Below are positions 1 through 7,954 of a stretch of 64,000 nucleotides of DNA, piece after piece. How positions within the stretch are numbered: the first letter of the stretch is position 1; each line of letters starts with the position of its first letter. Under the pieces are notes generated by a model. It made no database searches. It saw nothing but the letters and a program-made list of their open reading frames with translations, and was not told the DNA's origin. Made by a program: the position numbers and the translations under genes. Origin of the DNA: Paenibacillus sp. HGH0039 (GTDB lineage Bacteria; Bacillota; Bacilli; Paenibacillales; NBRC-103111); contig NZ_KE150413.1 of the NCBI RefSeq assembly GCF_000411255.1, positions 610,794 to 674,793 on the forward strand. Direction: 5' to 3'.

Positions 1-17
1 CGAAGAGGTGCTGAATC

Positions 18-968
18 ATGACGAAAAAAACAGCAGGCATTCATCATATAACCGCTTTTGTAAAAGACGCGCAGGCGAACGTTGATTTTTACGCGGGTGT
101 GCTCGGTCTTAGACTCGTGAAAAAAACGATCAACTTCGACGCGCCGGAAGTGTATCATCTGTATTTTGGAAATGAATCGGGAAGCCCGGGCACGGCTATT
201 ACATTCTTCCCTTGGGCAACGTCGCGCAAAGGCCGCATCGGGGGCGGTCAGGTCGGCATCGTGACCTTTGCGGTTCCGCAGGGAGCGCTGCCTTTCTGGA
301 AAGAGCGGCTGCAGAAGCTGGATATTCCTTACCGGGAGACGAAGCGTTTCTCGGAAACGTATATCCAATTCCAGGATAAAGACGGCCTGGAGCTTGAGCT
401 GGTGGAACGGGCGGAAGGGACGGAAAGCAAATGGTCGTTCGGGGGCGTGCTTGCCGACAAAGCGATCAAGGGCTTCGGCGGCGCAGTGCTGTACAGCCTG
501 AACCCGGAAAGTACGATGCACACCGTTGAGCATGTCATGGGGCTGACAAGAACCGCCGAGGAAGAGGGCCTGGTCCGTTTCGTATCGGAAGGCGACATCG
601 GCAACGTGGTGGATATCAAAAAGGACGTGGTGCCTCAAGGCGCCGGCGGAGCAGGCACGGTCCATCATATCGCATGGCGGGCCAAAGACTTCGAAGACCA
701 CGAGGACTGGAGAGATCATGTCCAGACGAACGGATTCGAGCCTACGCCGGTAATCGACCGCCAGTATTTTAACGCGATTTACTTCCGTGAGGCGGGCGGA
801 ATCTTGTTCGAAATCGCGACGGATCCTCCGGGTTTCACGCGCGACGAACCGTTCGAGGCACTGGGCGAAGAGCTTGTGCTGCCTGAATGGTATGAACCTC
901 ACCGGGCGACTATTCAGAAGGGACTTCCTCCTATCGAAGTCCGTGTATTGGAGGCGGATAAACAATGA
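18..968 (+). CDS. VOC-family ring-cleaving dioxygenase (MhqO/MhqA-like)
   Basis: A 316-residue protein made of two glyoxalase/VOC halves. The first begins with GIHHITAF (His9/His10) and contains DFYAGVLGLRLVKK. The second carries VHHIAW (His216/His217) and ILFEIATDPPG (Glu265), giving the His-His-Glu metal set of extradiol-type enzymes. Length and motifs match the Bacillus MhqO/MhqA group, which open hydroquinone or catechol-like rings during quinone stress. The start ATG follows AGAGGTG. The stop overlaps the next start (ATGA), and that gene is an MhqD-like hydrolase, as expected for a quinone detoxification pair. No MhqR-type MarR regulator is visible in the window. The family call is firm; the exact substrate is inferred. 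Confidence 0.88.
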   Translation: MTKKTAGIHHITAFVKDAQANVDFYAGVLGLRLVKKTINFDAPEVYHLYFGNESGSPGTAITFFPWATSRKGRIGGGQVGIVTFAVPQGALPFWKERLQKLDIPYRETKRFSETYIQFQDKDGLELELVERAEGTESKWSFGGVLADKAIKGFGGAVLYSLNPESTMHTVEHVMGLTRTAEEEGLVRFVSEGDIGNVVDIKKDVVPQGAGGAGTVHHIAWRAKDFEDHEDWRDHVQTNGFEPTPVIDRQYFNAIYFREAGGILFEIATDPPGFTRDEPFEALGEELVLPEWYEPHRATIQKGLPPIEVRVLEADKQ

Positions 969-1582
969 CGATGAAACATGTATACCGCGAAGGAAGCAAT
1001 CCGGCGGCGCCTGTCCTGGTCCTTTTCCACGGGACGGGAGGAACCGAGCATGATCTGCTTCCGCTGGCAGAGCGCATCTCGCCGGAATCTTCCGTGCTGA
1101 GTGTCAGGGGCAACGTGCTCGAAAACGGGATGCCGCGCTTTTTCCGCAGGCTGGCAGAGGGCATATTCGACGAAGAAGATCTCATATTCCGCACGGAGGA
1201 GCTCTACGCGTTTCTGAACGAAGCGGCTGAGCAGTACGGATTCGACCGGGGCAATCTCGTTGCCGTCGGCTACTCCAACGGGGCGAACATTGCGGGCAGC
1301 TTGCTTTTCCATTACAAGCAGGTTTTGAAAGGGGCGATCCTTCATCACCCGATGGTGCCCCGCAGAGGAATTGAGCTGCCGGATTCCGAGGATCTGCCCG
1401 TTTTTATCGGGGCGGGCAAGAACGATCCGCTCTGCACGCCGGGCGAGACGGAAGAGCTCAAGAATCTGCTGGAATCGGCGGGCGCCGAAGTGGACATTCA
1501 CTGGGAGAATTACGGGCACCAGCTGACGGGATCGGAAGTCAATGCCGCAGCACAGTGGTTTGCGGATCATTTTAAGGGCTGA
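965..1582 (+). CDS. Alpha/beta hydrolase, MhqD-like carboxylesterase
   Basis: A 205-residue serine hydrolase of the phospholipase/carboxylesterase group. Visible are the oxyanion motif LFHGTGG, the nucleophile elbow GYSNG (Ser104), the acid in GKNDPLC (Asp154) and the catalytic histidine in NYGHQL (His185). The size is that of compact cytosolic esterases, and there is no signal peptide. It is translationally coupled to the upstream dioxygenase by an ATGA overlap. In Bacillus the homologous mhqD sits in quinone/azo-compound response operons, so hydrolysis of a ring-cleavage product or a quinone adduct is the likely role. The specific substrate cannot be read from the sequence. Confidence 0.85.
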   Translation: MTMKHVYREGSNPAAPVLVLFHGTGGTEHDLLPLAERISPESSVLSVRGNVLENGMPRFFRRLAEGIFDEEDLIFRTEELYAFLNEAAEQYGFDRGNLVAVGYSNGANIAGSLLFHYKQVLKGAILHHPMVPRRGIELPDSEDLPVFIGAGKNDPLCTPGETEELKNLLESAGAEVDIHWENYGHQLTGSEVNAAAQWFADHFKG

Positions 1583-1736
1583 GGCTGCGTGCGAGGCACG
1601 GGTATCCAACGGATCAGGGTCGCGGCGTAACCGAAGAATCCTGCAGGGCGGGAAGCGCCGCCTAATGGAACTGCCTCGCCGGAGTCACAGTACCCAGCCC
1701 CAGAAGCAGAGGCGGGCGGGAAAGGAGAGAGCGAAT

Positions 1737-2348
1737 ATGATTGAGATCGATCCAGAAAGCCAGAGCGAACGCGAGACGTATAAGCTGCTGATCGGGAGCA
1801 TTATTCCCCGGCCGGTCGCGTTCGTGACGACGCTGTCCAAAGAAGGCGTCGTCAACGCGGCGCCGTTCAGTTACTTCAACATCGTGGCGGCGAACCCGCC
1901 GTTGATTTCCGTCTCCGTCCAGCGGAAGAACGGAGAGCCGAAGGATACGGCGCGTAACGCACACGATCTGGGCGCGTTCGTCGTTCACATCAGCGATGAA
2001 TCGTACATCGACGCGATCAATGCGACCGCGGCCGGGCTGCCGCCGGATGAGAGCGAGATCGAGCTTGCGGGACTTACGCTCGTCGAGAGCGGCAAAATCG
2101 CCGTGCCCGGCGTATCCGAAGCGAAGATCCGCATGGAGTGCGTGCTGGAGCGGTCCATCCCGCTCGGCGGCATCGAATCCGCGCCGGCGTGCGATTTGCT
2201 GATCGGTCGCGTGGTCCGCTTCCACATCGCCGACGAGCTGTACAGCGAAGGGCGCATCGACCCGGGCGCGCTCCGTCCGGTCAGCCGGCTCGCCGGCAGC
2301 AGCTACAGCAAGCTCGGCGAGATCTTCTCGCTGGAGCGGCCGGAGTGA
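1737..2348 (+). CDS. Flavin reductase-like FMN-binding protein (DIM6/NTAB family)
   Basis: A 203-residue protein of the flavin reductase split-barrel fold. The N-terminus has the typical IIPRPVAFVTTLSKEGVVNAAPFSYFN-type block (residues about 22-48), followed by PPLISVSVQRK and a DTARNA segment around the flavin site. I chose the ATG at 1737 because AAAGGAGAGA lies 8 nt before it; the frame is open back to 1542, but that extension is basic, low-quality sequence overlapping the previous gene. The family binds FMN and reduces flavin or acts as a small oxidoreductase. Its position after the dioxygenase/esterase pair suggests a redox role in the same aromatic or quinone pathway, which is an inference. 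Confidence 0.8.
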   Translation: MIEIDPESQSERETYKLLIGSIIPRPVAFVTTLSKEGVVNAAPFSYFNIVAANPPLISVSVQRKNGEPKDTARNAHDLGAFVVHISDESYIDAINATAAGLPPDESEIELAGLTLVESGKIAVPGVSEAKIRMECVLERSIPLGGIESAPACDLLIGRVVRFHIADELYSEGRIDPGALRPVSRLAGSSYSKLGEIFSLERPE

Positions 2349-2663
2349 GCGCGGGTGGTGACGGCAGACGGACGGCGGTAACGGCTAGGGGCGACAGCTG
2401 GCGGTGACAGGCGGCGGGTAACAGCCAAGTCGCCGCGGGCCGCTTTAGACGACCGGAGGAAATACCTCCGTTGGCTGCGACGCCCCGCTGCAAGCACGCT
2501 GGGAAGGGTACGTGGTGAGAAGTTAGAGCGGGTAAGTCTTTGGCGGAAAGCTCTGGCGGATATACGCTCTTTTGAAATAGAGCGCAGCAGGGACATTCGC
2601 CGGACGAAATCCTGTAGATGAAAGATTGACTTCCGCTCAGCCGGAGAGACAGTGATAGGAAAG
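2349..2663. other. Intergenic stretch without a supported gene
   Basis: Together with the palindromic element at 2666-2713 and its AT-rich flank, this forms a gap of about 580 bases between genes. It holds a short hairpin, CGGAGG-AAATA-CCTCCG, at 2454-2470. Open frames here have no ribosome binding site and no recognisable protein features. It reads like decayed or repeat-derived intergenic DNA. Confidence 0.4.
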
Positions 2664-2665
2664 AT

Positions 2666-2713
2666 AAAAAGCTGCGGTCTTTGCCGGGAATACCGGAAAG
2701 GTCCGCAGCTTTT
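2666..2713. repeat. Dispersed palindromic element, copy 1 (hairpin)
   Basis: Imperfect palindrome AAAAAGCTGCGGTC...GTCCGCAGCTTTT with an inner CCGG/CCGG loop region. A near-identical 36-bp core recurs at 3273. In copy 2 the stem base pair C-G is replaced by T-A (CTGCGG/CCGCAG versus CTGTGG/CCACAG), a compensatory change. The trailing T-run could also make copy 1 act as a terminator. Confidence 0.65.
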
Positions 2714-2928
2714 GTTTTGCGAGGGATTTACTTCGGGGTGAAAGGCCATTGTCATGTTTTCACCAAGTAACTCATGAAAATGGCTAACGCGTTGTTTACA
2801 GTTCTTTTGTGCGAACGCTCCTGCATTTTTACCTTTGATTTCCATGTTAATTATTAGTAATATTTAACAGTAATGACTACTAAAGATTACTACGATTTAA
2901 AATAAGTAAGTAAAACGGTGGTGATGCT

Positions 2929-3105
2929 GTGAAAACTCGCACCCAAAGAACACTTCTGGCCATTCCTTTTGTCCTTGCAGTCATTACGATTGCAACAAGA
3001 CTTGATTTTTACTATGACTCAAACATGACTATTCGCTTTATTGCTGCATTCCTGGTAGCTTTCCCGGCTGGTTATTGGGCGGCTGGAGGAGCTAAAGAGG
3101 ATTAG
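2929..3105 (+). CDS. Small hydrophobic protein, 58 residues, two membrane segments
   Basis: A GTG-started frame preceded by GGTGGTGAT encodes 58 residues. There are two hydrophobic stretches, LLAIPFVLAVITIA (about residues 9-22) and IRFIAAFLVAFPAGYWAA (about 36-53), separated by a charged/aromatic turn. It ends in GAKED. I do not recognise the family; it resembles small Bacillota inner-membrane proteins of unknown role. The gene and its flanks are clearly richer in A+T than the neighbouring genes, which may indicate later acquisition. A terminator follows 30 bases downstream, which supports it being a transcribed unit. Confidence 0.6.
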   Translation: MKTRTQRTLLAIPFVLAVITIATRLDFYYDSNMTIRFIAAFLVAFPAGYWAAGGAKED

Positions 3106-3134
3106 GTCAACACTCCATGCATTAGGGAATAAAT

Positions 3135-3164
3135 AAAAGCCCCGTCCAATTGGATGGGGCTTTT
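3135..3164 (+). terminator. Rho-independent terminator
   Basis: AAAAGCCCCGTCC-AATT-GGATGGGGCTTTT: a stem with one G:T/A:C irregularity followed by a T-rich tail. It sits 30 bases after the small membrane protein gene. Confidence 0.8.
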
Positions 3165-3272
3165 ATTTATATGTGGTCCATGAGGAGAGAGCCCTGTTGA
3201 ATATTTCTTTGAATCTGCGCTCTTTTTTATTTTCATCCGGTCGAGTGGAGAAAGCGCAGATAACCGAATCAA

Positions 3273-3318
3273 AAAAAGCTGTGGTCTTTACCGGAAAAAC
3301 CGGAAAGGAACCACAGTT
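3273..3318. repeat. Dispersed palindromic element, copy 2
   Basis: Matches the element at 2666 over AAAAAGCTGYGGTCTTTRCC and the following GG(R)AA-CCGGAAAGG block. The stem CTGTGG/CCACAG keeps its pairing although the sequence differs from copy 1. There is no poly-T tail here, so termination is not a sufficient explanation for the conservation. Confidence 0.65.
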
Positions 3319-3441
3319 GATGAGCCTCATCATTAACAGCCTATGTTTATTGAGGCGGATAATCAAGTTCAATTCGCCGCCGGCGATTTCACCGGAACGA
3401 TTGCTTTCCCACCGTGTATTTTCGTCCGGTCCGTCCCGGGC

Positions 3442-3447
3442 TATAAT
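3442..3447 (+). promoter_or_regulatory. Candidate -10 box for the FetAB-like operon
   Basis: A consensus TATAAT lies 55 nt before the GTG start of the ABC ATPase gene. No clear -35 hexamer is found at 16-18 nt upstream, so promoter strength or dependence on an activator is uncertain. Confidence 0.4.
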
Positions 3448-3501
3448 GGGGGATAACGACTAGCGGATGCTTGAGGCGTTTGCGACAGGGAGTGTTACAT
3501 A

Positions 3502-4248
3502 GTGGGTACGAGGCTGATTTTGCACGGTATTTCAAAAAAACGGCACGACCGCCCCTCCGATTATTTGTTCCGGGATATCTCGGGGGAAGTGGGAGAAGGG
3601 GAACGGGTTGCGGTGATCGGGACGTCGGGGCAGGGGAAAACGACGCTGCTCCGCATACTGGCCCGTCTCGACCGGCCGGACGAAGGGGAACTCCAGCTTC
3701 ATGGCAAAAACTCGGACGGCTGGAAGCCGCAGGAGTGGCGTAAAAAAATATGCTACGTCGCCCAGCAGCCGGTTATGCTGCCGGGCAGCGTGGAGGAGAA
3801 TTTACAGACGGTGAGCAGGCTGCACGGAACCCCGTTCGACCGCGCGCTCGCAGAGCGGTACATGGCTGCGCTCGGTCTGGAAGGTCTGGACTGGGCGAAG
3901 CAGGGCGGGGATTTGTCCGGCGGCGAAAAGCAGCGGACGGCTCTCGTCCGGGCTATGCTCCTTCAGCCGGACGTGATGCTCCTCGACGAGGTAACGGCGT
4001 CGCTCGATCCCGGCAGCAAGAGGGCGGCTGAACGCCTGCTCGTCGATTGGTCGCAAAGCGGCGGCACGTCGCTTGTCTGGATTACGCACGATCTGGAACA
4101 GGCGGCTCAAACGAGCGATTTCGTATGGTTTATGGACGAAGGGCGGCTAATGGAGTCGGCGCGGACCGGAGAATTCTTCGGGGGGCCTTCGACCGAGCAG
4201 GCGCGCCGCTTTATCTCGCGTCTGGACCGGGAAAGGGAGGCAGACTGA
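3502..4248 (+). CDS. fetA: ABC transporter ATPase, FetA/YbbL-like
   Basis: A 248-residue ABC ATPase with Walker A GTSGQGKTTLL (about residues 40-50), Q-loop region CYVAQQPVMLPG, signature LSGGEKQRTALVRAM, Walker B VMLLDEVTASLD and the H-loop ITHD. Start is GTG at 3502 with AGGGAG upstream. The stop overlaps the start of the next gene (TGATG), a UPF0014/FetB-type permease. In E. coli FetAB is linked to iron export and oxidative stress resistance; the PVMLPGSVEENL segment fits that small family. The transported substrate here is inferred from the family. Confidence 0.85.
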   Translation: MGTRLILHGISKKRHDRPSDYLFRDISGEVGEGERVAVIGTSGQGKTTLLRILARLDRPDEGELQLHGKNSDGWKPQEWRKKICYVAQQPVMLPGSVEENLQTVSRLHGTPFDRALAERYMAALGLEGLDWAKQGGDLSGGEKQRTALVRAMLLQPDVMLLDEVTASLDPGSKRAAERLLVDWSQSGGTSLVWITHDLEQAAQTSDFVWFMDEGRLMESARTGEFFGGPSTEQARRFISRLDREREAD

Positions 4249-5012
4249 TGTCCAATCTTGCGCTGGCCAGCACATTGGTGTTTGTGGCCGTGACGATTTT
4301 GCTGTCCATGAGGCAGAAGCTGGGGCTGGAGAAAGAAATTATCGTCGGCACGATACGTTCCGCCGTGCAGCTGTTGTTTGTCGGGTATGTGCTGCATATG
4401 GTGTTCGATGCCAAGAACCCGCTGTTTATGGTCTTGATCGTGGCGGCGATGATCGCGGTCGCTACCTGGAACGTGAGCAAGCGGGCCAAGGAGATTCCCG
4501 GCATCAAAACCAGGATCGCCCTGGCTTTGGCCTGCACGGAAGCCGTGACGATGTCTCTGCTCCTCGGTTTTGGCATCATCGAAGCGATTCCGCAGTTTAT
4601 TATCCCGATCAGCGGGATTACCATCGGCAGTTCGATGATCGTGGCGGGTCTTTTTCTGAATGCGATGAAAAGGGAAATGGAAGCGGCCCGCGGAGAGATC
4701 GAAGCTCTGCTTGCCTTAGGCGCCACCGCGAAGCAGGCGATTCACGCGTCGATCAAGCGGTCGGTCCGCTCCGGCATGATTCCGACGATCGACGGCATGA
4801 AGACGACGGGACTCGTCCAGCTTCCCGGCATGATGACCGGTATGATTGCGGCCGGAGCCGACCCGGTGGAGGCGGTGCGCTATCAGATTCTGATCATGTT
4901 CGTGCTGTCTTCGGCCGCGGCGCTGACCGCCATGCTGCTCGGATTGCTGAGCGCGCCGCTGTGGTTTACGGGAGACGGGCGGCTGAGGGTGCCGGACGCG
5001 AAAAAGCTGTAG
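4248..5012 (+). CDS. fetB: FetB/YbbM-family ABC transporter permease (UPF0014)
   Basis: A 254-residue integral membrane protein with about six or seven hydrophobic segments, starting MSNLALASTLVFVAVTILLS. It contains the conserved family blocks IVGTIRSAVQLLFVGYVL, GIKTRIALALACTEA and PTIDGMKTTGLVQLPGMMTG. The ATG at 4248 overlaps the ATPase stop by one base and gives a proper N-terminal membrane segment; the open frame to 4047 only runs antisense-like sequence through the ATPase gene. It forms the membrane half of the FetAB-type exporter. A terminator-like hairpin follows about 180 bases downstream. Confidence 0.88.
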   Translation: MSNLALASTLVFVAVTILLSMRQKLGLEKEIIVGTIRSAVQLLFVGYVLHMVFDAKNPLFMVLIVAAMIAVATWNVSKRAKEIPGIKTRIALALACTEAVTMSLLLGFGIIEAIPQFIIPISGITIGSSMIVAGLFLNAMKREMEAARGEIEALLALGATAKQAIHASIKRSVRSGMIPTIDGMKTTGLVQLPGMMTGMIAAGADPVEAVRYQILIMFVLSSAAALTAMLLGLLSAPLWFTGDGRLRVPDAKKL

Positions 5013-5194
5013 GGGGTAGTTCCGTCCTCTCCGCTGCTTCGGGTTTCTGCTTCCGGCTTCGGTAAATGCGAAGTCGTCCGGAAACGTTTCTTCTTTGAAA
5101 AGGGGCGGCTGAGCCGGTTGATTATTCGGGAGTGAAGCCTCACAACGGCTCCGGTCGCATACAGCCCGGTCGCATAACGCACGGACCGCAAACA

Positions 5195-5236
5195 TAAAAA
5201 GCGCCTCCCGCCGGTAGCCGACGGGCAGGCGCTTTT
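5195..5236. terminator. Bidirectional terminator between converging genes
   Basis: AAAAAGCGCCT...AGGCGCTTTTT with an inner CCCG..CGGG pairing. It has A-run and T-run flanks and lies between the FetB-like gene (plus strand) and the exporter-like gene (minus strand), so it can serve both. Confidence 0.8.
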
Positions 5237-5327
5237 TCGCTCATGGGCGGGCAGCACGGGAGGCGCCGGCAGAACCTGCTTCCGCGAGCATTGTGCCGGT
5301 GCCCGTGACGGGACTGCCGCTGCGGCT

Positions 5328-6392
5328 TCAGCCCGCCGGATGATCGAACAGCTTGCTGCGCAGAGCGGTTCCGAGCCGTTTGACGGGCGCGTGTCTGAAA
5401 GCGGGCCGCGCATCGACGGCACGGCGGCTCGCTTCCAGCTCCCGCGCGTAGTCCGCCATCGCTTCGTACGCCTGGTAGTACGGGAACAGGCGCGCGATGT
5501 CTTCGGCTCCGGTCCGGCCGTCCTGGACGGCGGCGGGCTTCAGGACGGGAAGCAGATAACGGAGGGGGATGGACCGTCCCCGCTCCGTTGTTCTCTCCTG
5601 AGCGCGGATGAGAAGTCCGAGCACTCGGATGAGACGGACCGCTTCGGGATGGGACAGATCCGCTTTCTGGAGTGCTTTGACGAGATCGCGGATGCGCTCA
5701 ATCATCGTCTCGTAGGTTTGGAAAAGCTCCCCGGCGCCGGGATCTTCCCCGCGGCTCAGCCAGCGGTCTTCGCGGACGAGCTGGGAGACGGCTTTGCCGC
5801 TCTCGATATACGAGCGGACTTCTTCGATCTGCAGCCGCATGTCCGGCTTGTAAGGCGTCATTTTGCCTGCCCGCAGGTCGATCTGGATGTAATAAAACAG
5901 AACGCGCAGCATCGTCTCGGACTTCGCCAGAAGCACGTCTTCCCGTTCCCGGTGCACGGGTTTGCGGATCGCGTTGACGGCGGTCCCGACGGTCATCCCT
6001 ACAAGGACAAGCAGGAACTGGTTGTAGGCGGCCATCCCTCCGGTCAGCTCGTCGGCTGTACCCATCGTGTTCACGGTTACGATGACGGCGAGCGCCAGGG
6101 ATGCCGTGCGGCCGAGCTTGACGTGAAGCGCCATGACGACCAGAGCGGCGGCCGCGATAACGAGCGGGCCGCTGCCCAGCGTCAGGACCGCCGTAATACC
6201 CAGTGCCGAGGCCAGCAGGGCGCTGGCCATATGGGATAAGGTATGATGGAGCGAACGGTAGACGGACGGCTGAACGGCCAGCATCGATACGATGCCTGCG
6301 AAATGATCCGGTTCCAGATGGAGGAGCCGGGCGATCGTTATGCTGACGGCAATCGCAATCACGGTCTTGACGACACGCAAACCAACAAACAT
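5328..6392 (-). CDS. Aromatic acid exporter (ArAE)-family membrane protein
   Basis: A 354-residue protein. The N-terminal half (about 1-140) has five or six membrane segments, including GLRVVKTVIAIAVSITIA and the ArAE block HFAGIVSMLAVQPSVYRSL. The C-terminal half is soluble and helical (about 150-340, with KSETMLRVLFYYIQIDLRAGK). This matches the Bacillota ArAE_1 plus C-terminal domain architecture, related to FUSC/YqjA-type proteins. Members are predicted efflux proteins for aromatic acids, but few have been tested. The gene stands alone. Two strong palindromes lie directly upstream, pointing to repression by a TetR- or MarR-type protein not encoded nearby. Confidence 0.82.
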   Translation of the reverse strand: MFVGLRVVKTVIAIAVSITIARLLHLEPDHFAGIVSMLAVQPSVYRSLHHTLSHMASALLASALGITAVLTLGSGPLVIAAAALVVMALHVKLGRTASLALAVIVTVNTMGTADELTGGMAAYNQFLLVLVGMTVGTAVNAIRKPVHREREDVLLAKSETMLRVLFYYIQIDLRAGKMTPYKPDMRLQIEEVRSYIESGKAVSQLVREDRWLSRGEDPGAGELFQTYETMIERIRDLVKALQKADLSHPEAVRLIRVLGLLIRAQERTTERGRSIPLRYLLPVLKPAAVQDGRTGAEDIARLFPYYQAYEAMADYARELEASRRAVDARPAFRHAPVKRLGTALRSKLFDHPAG

Positions 6393-6416
6393 GAGGGCAG
6401 CTCCTTCCTGATTTTA

Positions 6417-6495
6417 TGTTAGTTATACTAACACGAAATAAGAGTTTGGAGTACATGTTTATAAAAATATATATTTTATGTTAATTAAACTAACA
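6417..6495. promoter_or_regulatory. Twin palindromic operators upstream of the ArAE gene
   Basis: TGTTAGT-TAT-ACTAACA at 6417-6433 has perfect 7-bp arms. TGTTAAT-TAA-ACTAACA at 6479-6495 matches with one arm mismatch. Their centres are 62 bp apart in an AT-rich stretch before the minus-strand ArAE start (6392). Size and symmetry resemble TetR-family operators. The regulator is not in the window. Confidence 0.65.
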
Positions 6496-6615
6496 TAAAT
6501 ATAACAAAATACTCCGCTAAATCTTGTTGCCGAGCGCCAGCGCTATTTTGCCGATAGTACCAGCCATGATAAACTAGAACACGTACATACCGCTTCAACA
6601 GAAAGGGAGACGAGG

Positions 6616-7611
6616 ATGATCAGATTTGCAGTCGTAGGAACGAACTGGATTACGGAAGAGCTCATTCATGCCGGCCGGGAATCGGAAGACTTCCGGCTTA
6701 CCGGGGTTTATTCCCGCACGGCGGAGCGCGCGCGGCAATTTGCGGACAAATTCGATATCCCGCATATATATACGGACCTGGAAACCATGGCGCAAAGCGG
6801 CGAATTCGACGCGGTCTATATCGCCAGCCCCAATTCTTTTCACGCCGAGCAGGCCATTGCGTTGATGAAGGGCGGCAAGCATGTGCTGTGCGAGAAACCT
6901 ATCGCTTCCAATACACGGGAACTCCGCGCGATGATCGAGGCGGCGAAGGAGAACAAGGTGCTGCTGATGGAAGCTTTGAAATCCACGCTGCTTCCGAACT
7001 TCAAGGCCATCCGGGACAATCTTCACAAAATCGGTCCGGTACGCCGGTATTTCGGCAGCTACTGCCAGTATTCTTCGCGCTATGACGCGTACAAGCAGGG
7101 CACCGTTCTGAACGCGTTCAATCCCGTTTTTTCCAACGGGTCCATGATGGATCTCGGAGTATACTGCGTGCATCCGGCCGTTCAGCTGTTCGGCAAACCG
7201 GATGCCGTCAAGGCGGGCGGCATGCTGCTGGAGTCGGGTGTGGACGGAGAGGGCAGCGTGCTGCTCAAGTACGGGGAGATGGACGCCGTTATCATGCATT
7301 CGAAAATTACGCATTCCTATCAGTCCTCGGAGATTCAGGGCGAGAACGGCACGATGGTAATCGACAAGATCAGCCAGCCGGAAAAAGTCGAAATCCGCTA
7401 CAGGGACGGCTCCGTGGAGGATCTTACGCAGCCTCAGATCGCGCGAAACATGTATTACGAGGTTCAGGAATTTATAGACCTGATCCGGGACGGCAAGACG
7501 GAATCCGCCGTCAATTCCCACGAGGTTTCGCTGACCGCGATGGAAATTATGGACGAAGCCCGCAGGCAAATCGGGCTTGTGTTCCCGGCGGACGAGAAAA
7601 CATCCGTGTGA
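6616..7611 (+). CDS. Gfo/Idh/MocA-family NAD(P)-dependent oxidoreductase
   Basis: A 331-residue enzyme. The N-terminal Rossmann fold begins RFAVVGTNWI (about residues 3-10), and the diagnostic EKP motif is CEKPIASN with Lys94. The C-terminal half (about 125-330) is the beta-sheet substrate domain, with FSNGSMMDLGVYCVHPA as the conserved block and a histidine likely at the active site. Start ATG follows AAAGGGAGACGAGG. Such enzymes oxidise, reduce or dehydrate sugars and inositols. It precedes a carbohydrate uptake and degradation locus, but a strong terminator follows, so it is its own transcription unit. The substrate is unknown. Confidence 0.85.
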   Translation: MIRFAVVGTNWITEELIHAGRESEDFRLTGVYSRTAERARQFADKFDIPHIYTDLETMAQSGEFDAVYIASPNSFHAEQAIALMKGGKHVLCEKPIASNTRELRAMIEAAKENKVLLMEALKSTLLPNFKAIRDNLHKIGPVRRYFGSYCQYSSRYDAYKQGTVLNAFNPVFSNGSMMDLGVYCVHPAVQLFGKPDAVKAGGMLLESGVDGEGSVLLKYGEMDAVIMHSKITHSYQSSEIQGENGTMVIDKISQPEKVEIRYRDGSVEDLTQPQIARNMYYEVQEFIDLIRDGKTESAVNSHEVSLTAMEIMDEARRQIGLVFPADEKTSV

Positions 7612-7646
7612 CAGAGCAGTTGTCTCAAGTACTGGTAATAAACCGG

Positions 7647-7677
7647 AATAACCACGGTCGCCGAGACCGTGGTTATT
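7647..7677 (+). terminator. Hairpin terminator after the oxidoreductase
   Basis: Perfect 13-bp stem AATAACCACGGTC-GCCGA-GACCGTGGTTATT, 35 nt after the stop codon. The rest of the gap to 7858 holds no supported gene. Confidence 0.75.
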
Positions 7678-7857
7678 TGCTGCGGATTTGAGGCTACCCC
7701 GTCAGGGTAACGAGACTGATCTTGCCGCCGTTTTTTTCAAACACACTCGGATCTGAGCCGGTCGTCCTCTTCTAGCCCTTCTTCTCAATCTCCTTCCGGC
7801 AACCGTCCGGCAATCGTTTTTCTCCTTGAGTTCCTTCAGGCGTCCCCCGAAAGCAAA

Positions 7858-7921
7858 GTCAAAATAATGCACATTTAGGTCAGAATCCGAATCGGTCCCG
7901 TCCGTCCGGCCATCGTATAGT
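7858..7921 (+). promoter_or_regulatory. Activator-type promoter for the sugar permease genes (YesN-like sites)
   Basis: Direct repeats GTCAAAATAATGCAC (7858-7872) and GTCAGAATCCGAATC (7879-7893) start exactly 21 bp apart. A TATAGT -10 box follows at 7916-7921, 22 nt after the second repeat, with no good -35. The same layout occurs at 9779-9843 and 14764-14827. AraC-type activators bind tandem sites like these next to the -35 region. Confidence 0.7.
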
Positions 7922-7954
7922 GAAGGTACCATCAAGGTAGAGAGGTGCTTGAGT

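Noticed and set aside
1542-1736. N-terminal extension of the flavin reductase frame
   Set aside because: Overlaps the hydrolase gene, is Arg-rich and lacks a ribosome binding site; ATG 1737 has an ideal one.
4047-4247. N-terminal extension of the FetB-like frame
   Set aside because: Lies wholly in the ATPase gene in another frame; the ATG at 4248 gives the proper first membrane segment.
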